Assembly (NCBI GenBank): GCA_963805295.1
Contig: CAWDTW010000111.1
Location: 1 to 64,000 of the forward strand
Reading direction: 5' to 3'
DNA length: 64,000 bases
Source of the DNA: Roseiarcus sp963805295
Lineage (GTDB): Bacteria > Pseudomonadota > Alphaproteobacteria > Rhizobiales > Beijerinckiaceae
Shown: in pieces, positions 56,470 to 64,000 of the stretch
Numbering within the stretch: position 1 is the first letter of the stretch
Layout: every line of letters starts with the position of its first letter
Notes under the pieces: generated by a model
The model's database searches: none
What the model was told of the DNA's origin: nothing
The model's input: the letters and a program-made list of their open reading frames with translations, nothing else
Position numbers and translations under genes: made by a program

Positions 56470-56795
56470 CTACGCCGTCAACTCGTGTACCCTCGCCTCC
56501 GGGCACACCTTCTGGGCGATCTCGGCGAGATGCAGATGGTGGGTGAAATAGATCACCTGCCCAACCCGGCCCATGTCGGCGAAAAGTTTCAGCGCCTCCT
56601 CGGCGCGAAAATGGTCGAAGGTCTCCATGATGTCGTCGGCGACAAAAGGCGCCGGCGGGCGCGCCTTGGCGAGCTCGTGGTAGCCCGCGACCCGCAGCGC
56701 AAGAAAAAGCTCGGACCGCGCGCCTCTCGACAATTGATCGGCCTCTTTCGATCCGCCGTCGGCGCCGAGGGCATAGCGCGTCACACGGTCAGGCG
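56470..56795 (-). pseudogene. C-terminal fragment of a second SbcC/YhaN-like ATPase
   Basis: The frame reads ADQLSRGARSELFLALRVAG (ABC signature), then PPAPFVADDIMETFDHFRAE (Walker B/D-loop), GQVIYFTHHLHLAEIAQKVC (switch His) and ends ARVHELTA at 56470-56472. This is a second, diverged version of the nucleotide-binding half that also ends the adjacent YhaN-like gene (GLSDGERDQVYFALRLAYIE, PFIGDDIFPSFDDPRTAHGL). It follows that gene's stop by about 10 bp on the same strand and has no coiled coil or Walker A of its own, so it is the tail of a deleted paralogue. Confidence 0.72.
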
Positions 56796-56802
56796 CACCG
56801 CG

Positions 56803-59800
56803 TCAATCAATGCGAATAATGTCTGCGGCGTCTCCCAGCCGCGCGCGGGCCGCCTCGACGACATGCTCGTGGTGAGTAAACAGGATCGGCTACACGCGAT
56901 CGCTGAGATCGCTGCTAGCGCCTCAAGGCCGTGGGCGGTGCGCGGGTCGTCGAAGCTCGGAAATATGTCATCCCCGATGAAGGGCTGCGCCTCGGCGCGG
57001 GCAGCATAGTCTTCGATGTACGCGAGGCGCAGAGCGAAATACACTTGGTCGCGCTCGCCGTCGCTTAGACCTTGATTGCAACCAACTCGTTGTTGGAGCG
57101 GCGCGCGACCAGCCGGAGCTGGTCCTTTTCGTCGAAGCTCTGGTCGAGCCCGGAAAACGCGCCGCCGGCCAGCGTCGCGAATATCGCCCCAGCGCGGGTC
57201 ATCAACGGATCGCGCCGTATTGCGCTGTGACGCTCCAAGGCTTTGCCCAGCAGCAAGGACGCGGCCTTCAGCACGGCCCAGCGCCGCGCTGCCTCAACAA
57301 GCTCGGCCTCTGCATTGCACCGCTGTTGCCAAGCGACCTCGGCGCCGACGCCGCCTGCAAGCGCGTCACGCTCGCCAACCGCTGCTCCCGTTCAGCGTAA
57401 CGTCGTTGATCCGACCTTCCAGCGCGCTGTCCTGCTGCTCCAGGTCGCGCAGGCGCGCCTCGGCCGCATCGGGATCGAATTCCTTCAATTGATCGACAAG
57501 ATTCGCCTCCTCGACACCCTCGGCGATATCAGACAGATGCCGGCGAGCCTGTCCGAGCTTCTCAACAAGTTCGGCGCGCGCCTCCTCGCGCGCGAGGACT
57601 TCCGACGGATCGGACCCCGGCGGCAACGACGCAGCGACCGATGCCAGAGCCTGCGCCGCATTCACCGCGCGCGATTGCGCTTCGGCTAATCGGGCGCGCG
57701 CAGTCTGTAGGCGCCTCTCGGCTCCCTGGCGGAGCGCGTCGGCCTTGCGCGCCGCGCCCAAGCGCTCGTTGAGGACGCGGATCGACGCTTCGGACGGCAG
57801 ACCGCCGAGATCAGAGGCGCACCGACAGAGGAGGTCGCGGTTTTCGCCTCGAATTGCTGCATATCGCGTTTCATGCCGTCGACCCGGCGGGCGCGGTCCC
57901 GATGATTTTGAGCGTCATTCAGTGCGCTCTGCCAGACCTCGAGGTTCGCTGCGGCGGCTTCGATCGAGGCGCTCGCGTCGAGCCCAAAGGCCGCGACCGC
58001 CGAGGCCCAACGCGCACGCCAATCCCCAAGCTGACAAGCCGCTTTTTCACAGTCGGCGGCGGCGCGGTCGAGGCGGCGGCGTGCTTCGTCCGAGCGGGTG
58101 TCCAGATCATGCAAAGCTGTCCATGCGCTTGCAAGCTCGCGGAGCCGACGTTCGACCCGATCGGCGAGGCGGGCGCAGTCCAGTTCCTCGATGATCGAGA
58201 CCCCGTTTCCGCCCCGAGCGCGCGCAAGGCTGGCTCGATGCAAGCGAGGTCGGCGTCTCCTGCCTGCTGTGCGTCCCGCCGCTCGAGAAGTTTGTCGCGG
58301 GTCTTCAGAAGCCGTTCGACGGCGGCCGACCATTCGCGCATTTGCGTCGCCCGCGGTTGCGGGCACACGCCGTTCCAAAGCCTGGCCCAATCCTGCTCGA
58401 CGGCGGCGCGGCGCGCAGAAGCCTTATCGACCTCGGCGAGCGCGAGAGCGTACGAGCGCGTCTGCTCATCGAGACGGCGGGTTTCAAGCGCATGCTTGGC
58501 CAGCGTCTCCGCGTTCAGGGCAGCCTCATCCGACACGCGATCGGCGCGGTCGCTCCGCCTTTCAAACTCGACGATGAGTGTCGGAAGCTCCCCAGAAGGC
58601 GGGGCGTCGGCCGCGTTTAGAAGCGATGAGCGCAAGGCACCCCACGTCGCGTCTCGCGCCGCGCGGGCCTCTTGATAATATCGCGGTTGCAAGCGACCCG
58701 CTCGCGACAAGCTCCGCGAGCCGGGCCGTCGTCCCGGCTATTTCGTTCTCGACCAAGTCGCGCGCCTTCGCCGCGTCGCGCAGGTCGTCGTCGGCTTTCT
58801 TGAACGCCTCGACGAAACCGGCGAGATCATCGCCTCGCGGCAATCGGGCCCCGGCGAGGGCGTCGAGATCGGTCAGTGGCGGATCCGCCCTGGCGACAGC
58901 CTCGCCCAATTCTCGATGTCGATCGCGAGCCTGACGCGCTCCTCCGAAAGCCGTCTCGCCTGTTCGCCGACTTTGCCAAGTGCGGCGAATTTCTCGTGCA
59001 AAGGCCCTGGATCAATCGCGCCTCTCTGCTGTTCGCGCTCCAGACGCGCCGCTTCGAAGTCCTTACGCTCCTGTGCGACCTGTTGACCAGTTCGAATTGC
59101 GCAGCCCCCAGCTGCCGACCGTCGGAAAGCAGCTTGCGCAAGTCCGCGATGGCGGCGGCGCTCGGCTGGGCTGCCTCCAGCGAACCGGCGTCCGGGAGGC
59201 CGAGGGCGCGAGTATGACTTTCGAGCGCAGCTGAAAACTTGTCCGCCTCGGCTTGAATGCGCGGCAAATCGCGCTTCTCGGCGACATAGCCTCCCCGCTC
59301 TTGAAACAACTCCTCGATCGCCGCCGCTTCGGAAATCAGCGTGTCGTCGACCGCGATGCCGGCCAGCTCTTCGGCCGCGTTGGTTTCGTCTTCGCGCGCG
59401 CGATCGGCGTCTTTGGCCGCATTTTGAGCTGTTCAAGCGCCGCCCGCAACTGCTCGGCCGCGCCCGGCGCGAAGGCGGGCAATCGGAATACCCCTCGAGC
59501 TTGGCGTCGTACGCGGCGATGTCGCGCAGGACCGGCGCGACCCGCTTGAGGCGGTTCAGCCGCGAATGCTCGGCGGCGTTTGTGCGGCGGTCGGCGCGAA
59601 GACGTTCGAGCGCTTCGCCCAACGATTTCATCTCCTTGTTGAGCTTTCTCCATGCATCGACGCCCAACTCCTTCTCGCGGATCGTCTTGCGCGCCGCTTC
59701 GAAACGATCCAGCGCTTGATAGAAGCGGCGATGCTCCGCCCTGCGCTCCCCGAAAATCTTCTCGGCGTCGGCGTCGAACTTTTGGCGTAGATCGGTCAAT

Positions 59801-60273
59801 GCGCGCAGGCCCGAGGCCGCGGCCATCATGCTCACGCCGAGATTGCCGTCCGCCCGCAGCATGGCTTCGCCGCCCTCGCGCAAACTCGTCGCGTTTAGGC
59901 CAAATGAGCGATGAAAGACCTCCACGCCGATCGCCCCTAGAAAGGGCGCAAGCGAATCCTCGGGCAGTGGCTTGTCTGCAGGGTCAAGCAGCGTGTTTCT
60001 GTTCTGGAGCGAATGGCGGCGGCGGAACACCAAGGAGCTGCCGCCGCGCGCGGTGATCTCGGCGCCGATTCGCAAATCTTTCCTGTCGAAGCGGAAAGCG
60101 TAAAGCGTCCCGTTGGGCACCCCGAAGAGCAGCGCGCCGACAGCAGCGAGGGCCGTTGACTTCCCTGCCCCATTCGGGCCGTAGACGACGTGCAGTTTTG
60201 CGTCGGGGCGAAAGGCGAAGCGTAGCCCCTCGAAGGCGCCGAATTTCTCCAGATCGAGCGAAAGAAACCGCAT
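56803..60273 (-). pseudogene. YhaN-like SMC/Rad50-type ATPase, multiple frameshifts
   Basis: The gene spans about 1157 codons, the normal size for YhaN. It starts MRFLSLDLEKFGAFEGLRFA with Walker A YGPNGAGKSTALAAVGALLF near residue 33, then has a long coiled coil through the centre (for example AEADKFSAALESHTRALGLP, DKLLERRDAQQAGDADLACI) and a C-terminal cassette half (signature LSDGERDQVYFALRLA, Walker B PFIGDDIFPSFDDPRTA, then ILFTHHEHVVEAARARLGDA). At least eight one-base changes break the frame between 59490 and 57060, and a TAG replaces a Gln codon before PILFTHH. The paired nuclease gene ends four bases upstream of its start. Together they would process DNA ends. Confidence 0.85.
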
Positions 60274-60277
60274 ACGC

Positions 60278-61506
60278 TCAGGCCTCGGTCGCGCGGGCGA
60301 GCGCAAACGCCCTCGCCTCAGTAAGCACGGAATCGACACCGAGCCCCTCCGCGCCGTCGCCCGCCATACCCCGCGGCAATTTGGCCGTCATCGCGCCGAT
60401 GTCGCGTGCGAGACGCTCGCGCAGATCGAGGTCAGCCTGGCATTCCTCGAGCAGCGCCGCCAGATCGAGTTCCGTGAGCCCGTTGTCAGGCTCGCGTTCG
60501 CGCGGCTCTGACGTGGCCACGCGCAACCGTTCGAGCCAGACGTCGTCCGAGCATCGCTGCGCCGCCGCCTCGACCTTGTCACGCATGTCCGCGTCGGCCA
60601 GGAAGCGCGCGTGCAGCGGCGTCGCCCCCGCCAGCGTGACCCGCACGGCGAGGAGCCGTCCCTCCGCCGCCTCGGCGTGAGGGCGCACTTCGGCCTCGAT
60701 GGCGCTCAGCAGACTCGCTTCATCCTCATGCGGCGCGGCGTCGATCACGACCTCCGCCCAGCGCGCGCGGTCCGTCGACACGCGCATGACCGCTTCCACC
60801 CGCCCATCGGCGACCTCGACGAAGACCGCGCCCTTCTCGCCGCATTCCCTGATGCTGCGCCCCTGAAGATTGCCTGGATAGACGATCCAGGGATCGCGTG
60901 AAACGATCTCGAAGGCGTGGACATGACCGAGCGCCCAATAATCGTAGCTGCGCGCGCTGAGGTCAGCGATCGTGCAAGGCGCATAGTTTTCGTGACTTGC
61001 GTGGCCGCAGGCCGTGTGCAGCACGCCGATATTGAACCAGCCCGGCACGGGGTCGGGATAGTCGACGGCATAATTCTCGGCGACGTCGCGGCGTGGGAAT
61101 CCTCGCCCGTGCAGGGCGACGCGCAGGTCTTCGATCCGGTGAGTCTCCGGCCGCCTGGTGGAGAACTCGACGACGCTTGTCGGGCCAGGTCAGCGACTTG
61201 GTCACGACGCTGTCCGCGTCGTGATTGCCGCGCAGGAAGTAGGTCGGGACGCCGCGGTTGGCACAGTCGCGCCAACTGCCGATTGAAAAAGAGGCCAATC
61301 GAGGCGTCCTTCCAATCGCCGTCGAAAATGTCGCCGGCGATCACGACGAACGCCACGTCCTCGTCCAGTGCCTTGGCGACGAGGTCCTCGAAAGCCTCGC
61401 GGCTCGCTCTGGCGAAACGCGCCGCGACGTCATCGTCCTTCTGCGCGAGACCCAGCAGCGGGCTCCCGAGGTGCAGATCGGCGCAGTGCAGGAAGCGGAA
61501 GTTCAT
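60278..61506 (-). pseudogene. YhaO-like SbcD/Mre11-type metallophosphoesterase, two frameshifts
   Basis: A ~410-codon DNA repair exonuclease. It starts MNFRFLHCADLHLGSPLLGL with metal ligands Asp and His, then VVIAGDIFDGDWKD, YFLRGNHDADS and, after two one-base insertions near 61272 (TTGGCAC) and 61178 (GACAAGCG), VLHTACGHASHENYAPCTIA and DYWALGHVHAFEIVSRDPWI. The C-terminal part holds the capping region. It is the first gene of a two-gene unit; the ATPase gene starts four bases after its stop. ATG 61506 is chosen because the conserved sequence starts there. Confidence 0.87.
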
Positions 61507-61857
61507 TGCCTGCACTCTAGACGGGACCGAAGCTCGCCGCGAGAAGGGCGACGAGCAGCGACCTGGAAATCCCCAGGAAACCGACGCGACGGGCCAAGCT
61601 TCGTTCTCCCGCTCGCCGGACCGGCCTTGTCGGCCGGAGTGCGTTGGGGCATAGGACGCGCCGCATGCGCAGGCAGGCCGCGCGCTTTCCCGGCCCCGAC
61701 ACAGGACCCTTTCTTGCGGAACGGCCGGCAGACTCCTGCGACGTCCGACAGCGTCGAAAACGCAAGGCTCGTTCGCGTCAGCCGATCACTGCACGGGTTC
61801 TGGCGCAAAGCCGTCCGCACGCCGTGGAAGAATTTGCGCCGTCGCCTGCGAACAAAA
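61507..61857. other. Divergent region between YhaO-like and glycosyltransferase genes
   Basis: The glycosyltransferase frame is open well upstream of 61858, so part of this region may be its N-terminal coding sequence (for example from a TTG near 61717). Otherwise no gene or regulatory dyad was recognised. Confidence 0.35.
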
Positions 61858-63037
61858 ATGCTGGCCAAATCCGGCGTCGGCGTCGCGGTCTCGGTCGACG
61901 AGACGACGCAATTGCCGAGCGTTCCCTTCGAAGGCCGGTTCCCCCCGCCGATGGCTCAATGCACGGTCGTCGAGGCCTGCGAGTACCGGACGAAGCCGCA
62001 TCCGCTCAGCGTCAATTCGACGACGACCGAGCGCGTGCATTATGTCGACCATACCGTCCGCGCGCCGGCGATGACGCTGGAGCATCTCGTCGATCAATAC
62101 TGGCATCCCGCGCTCGGGCTCCTGATCTCGAAACAGGGTCTCGTCTGGCGCCATTCGTTCCTCGGCCCGTTCCAGGAGGGCTTTCTCTCCTCCATCAAGG
62201 CGATCGTCGACCGGCCGCGGCCCGACGGAGCGCGCGAGCACCTCCTCTTCCCGGAGCGGCTCGAGCGGGCGCCGACGATCTCCGGCGAGCATCTTCTCAT
62301 CGCCAACTCGGACAAGCCGAATTACGGCCACTACCTGCTCGACATCGTCCCGCTCATTCATCTCGGGGCGAACATGGGCGTCCCCATGCTGACCTGGACG
62401 CTGAGGCCCTGGCAGCGCGCGCTGATCGCGCGGCTCGACGTTCAGCCCGGGCTCATCCGGGAAATTGCCGCCGCGGCCCGTCTTTCTCGAACACGCGATC
62501 GTCAGCAACCGGCACAGCGGGATCAGCAGCCAGAACGCCCATCCGCAGCACAAGGAAGCCTTCGCCGCCATCCTGGCGAACGTCAGAAAGCAGGGGCCGG
62601 CGACGGGCGCGCCGAAACGGGTCCTCATCTGCCGCAGCCTGAAGAACAGCCGCAACGTCACCAACCGCGCGGCGATGATCGAGGCGCTCAAGGGGCTCGG
62701 CTTCACCGCGATCCAGCCGGACACCCTGTCGTTCGACGAACAGGTTCTCACCTTCGCCGGGGCCGACATCATCGTCTGCGAATTCGGGGCGGCGCTGGCG
62801 AACGGAATGTTCTGCCGGCCGGGAACCAAAGTCGTCGAGATCATCGCCGAGGGCCAGCACGATCCCTGGTCGTCCCATCTTTGCGCGATGCTGGAGCTCG
62901 AACACGTCGTCCTGTTCCAGCGCCAGTCCGAGGAAGTCCTCGCGGGCGCGCCCCGGCACATGAAGGATTCGCCATTTTCCTACGCGGTCGACCTGCCGAG
63001 GCTGGTCCAGACGGTCGAGGCGCTGCTCGGCGCGTAA
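61858..63037 (+). pseudogene. Glycosyltransferase family 61 (DUF563) protein, one frameshift
   Basis: The ~393-codon product belongs to the DUF563/GT61 family. It contains APAMTLEHLVDQYWHPALGL, LLIANSDKPNYGHYLLDIVP (the conserved NYGH-LLD segment), and, past a frame change near 62470, RPVFLEHAIVSNRHSGISSQ, RVLICRSLKNSRNVTNRAAM (R-x2-x2-RN motif), VLTFAGADIIVCEFGAALAN (D-x-G/A-like active region) and KVVEIIAEGQHDPWSSHLCA. The substrate is unknown; bacterial members modify surface polysaccharides. The start is uncertain: ATG 61858 is given, but an upstream TTG near 61717 is open in frame. Confidence 0.82.
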
Positions 63038-63044
63038 AAGATAA

Positions 63045-63071
63045 GGCGGCGCCGGGACGTCCGACGCCGCC
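63045..63071 (+). terminator. GC hairpin after the glycosyltransferase gene
   Basis: GGCGGCG (63045-63051) pairs with CGCCGCC (63065-63071) seven bases after the stop codon. There is no T tract. Confidence 0.45.
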
Positions 63072-63179
63072 CAATTCCCGCGACATCTTCGCCATGGCGT
63101 CATCGAACGGTCCCCAAAGGCAACCGGCGCCGAGCGCCGTTCATGATTACGGCGCCCTTGCGCGGTAGGTGGGCGGGCG

Positions 63180-64000
63180 ATGAGACTCAAGCTGCCACAG
63201 CGCATCGGACTCGCCCGACTGTCGTTGCTCGGGGTGGTCGTAGGCCTAATCACCGGGGTCGGCGCGGTCCTGTTTCGCTCACTGATCGGACTTCTGCACA
63301 ATATCGCATTCCTCGGGCGGTTCGAAATTGGGTATGATGCGAACCTTTTCACGCCGCCGAGCCCATGGGGCGCATTCATCATCCTTGTTCCGGTGCTCGG
63401 CGGGTTGGTCGTCACGTTTCTGATCGTCAATTTCGCGCCCGAGGCCCGCGGCCACGGCGTGCCGGAAGTGATGGATGCAATCCATTATCATCAGGGGGTC
63501 ATCCGGCCAGTCGTCGCTGTGATCAAATCGATTGCGTCGTCGATCTCGATCGCCACCGGCGCCGCCGTCGGGCGCGAAGGCCCGATCGTCCAGATCGGCT
63601 CCTCGCTCGCCTCCACGCTCGGCCGGATCATTCCGATGGCGCCTTGGCAGCGCATCACGCTCGTCGCCGCCGGCGCCGGCGCGGGGATCTCGGCGACCTT
63701 CAACACGCCGATCGGCGGCGTGCTGTTCGCGATCGAACTGATGCTGCCGGAGGTCAGCGCGCGGACCTTCCTGCCTGTCGCGCTGGCAACCGGCGTGGCG
63801 ACGTACGTCGGGCGGATATTCTTCGGCCTGCATCCGGCCTTCGACGTGCCGTCGTACCTGCTCTCCGACCAGTCCGCTTCCCTCGCGGCGCTGTTCCTGT
63901 ACGGCGTTCTCGGAGCGCTCGCCGGACTGGCCTCGACCGCGTTCATCTTCGGCATTGAAACTGCGGAGGTCGTGTTCGACCGTCTTCGCAACCCCTACCT
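63180..64000 (+). CDS. ClC-family chloride channel/antiporter, 3' end beyond window
   Basis: The 273 codons present start MRLKLPQRIGLARLSLLGVV and include the three ClC anion-site segments: RGHGVPEVMDAIHYHQGVIR (GxGxPE variant), GAAVGREGPIVQIGSSLAS (gating Glu in GREGP) and NTPIGGVLFAIELMLPEVSA. At least six hydrophobic segments are visible. The frame is intact to the end of the window. Whether it is a channel or an H+/Cl- exchanger cannot be told without the C-terminal part and the proton-Glu position. Confidence 0.93.
   Translation, partial: MRLKLPQRIGLARLSLLGVVVGLITGVGAVLFRSLIGLLHNIAFLGRFEIGYDANLFTPPSPWGAFIILVPVLGGLVVTFLIVNFAPEARGHGVPEVMDAIHYHQGVIRPVVAVIKSIASSISIATGAAVGREGPIVQIGSSLASTLGRIIPMAPWQRITLVAAGAGAGISATFNTPIGGVLFAIELMLPEVSARTFLPVALATGVATYVGRIFFGLHPAFDVPSYLLSDQSASLAALFLYGVLGALAGLASTAFIFGIETAEVVFDRLRNPY

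Overview
The window is high-GC DNA of an alphaproteobacterium, most probably of the order Hyphomicrobiales. This rests on family resemblance only: the ETF/ETF-QO genes, the TPR protein remnant, the HdeA-like and small Cys-containing secreted proteins, and IS21/ISAzo13/IS256-type elements. No rRNA, tRNA or CRISPR array was seen, so a genus cannot be named.

Layout. (1) 1-7.2 kb is a graveyard of mobile DNA: an IS21-type remnant (istB intact, istA broken by an internal inversion), a dnaB-type helicase cut off at its Walker A motif, an IS630 transposase tail, an internally inverted ISAzo13 copy inside a 16-bp inverted repeat, an intact P4-type integrase and a decayed TPR gene. (2) 7.6-21.8 kb is a coherent lipid/polyester locus: ETF-ubiquinone oxidoreductase (with an in-frame TAA), a truncated AraC regulator, acyl-CoA ligase, MaoC hydratase, a Pseudomonas-type class II PHA synthase, a PhaZ-type depolymerase, a DUF445 protein, a phasin, a DUF6489 protein, ETF beta and alpha, and an acyl-CoA dehydrogenase. 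Together these would activate fatty acids, oxidise them with electrons passing through ETF to ubiquinone, divert (R)-3-hydroxyacyl-CoA into PHA granules and mobilise the polymer. (3) 21.8-23.8 kb is a scar: an IS1595 remnant with a perfect 144-bp direct repeat at either side, then an mgtC 5' end abutting an mdtA-type 5' end.

(4) 23.9-37.8 kb holds envelope and accessory genes: a Do/HtrA protease, DUF2783 + FAD monooxygenase + class II aldolase, a lipoprotein, an L,D-transpeptidase, an amino-acid binding protein, an outer-membrane beta-barrel gene split by a complete ISAzo13 element, and a run of small secreted proteins including an HdeA-like one. (5) 37.8-50.1 kb is a sulfatase locus: HlyD-type adaptor, DUF3302, DUF1254/1214 protein, two formylglycine-type sulfatases and a HAD phosphatase with an IS256 element at its 5' end, plus a divergent AraC regulator. 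(6) 50.2-55.8 kb is a nucleoside system: a zinc deaminase divergent from an ATPase, two permeases and a BMP-type lipoprotein/binding protein. (7) 56.5-64 kb carries a YhaO/YhaN-like nuclease-ATPase pair with an extra ATPase tail, a family 61 glycosyltransferase and the 5' part of a ClC chloride channel gene.

A striking general feature is the number of one-base indels, mostly doublings or losses in short G/C or A/T runs. They are nearly absent from 10-18 kb and from the IS transposases but dense at 26-28, 38-48 and 50-62 kb. Whether they are consensus errors or real decay cannot be told from the sequence alone; reading frames were reconstructed across them and the interrupted genes are marked as pseudogenes.
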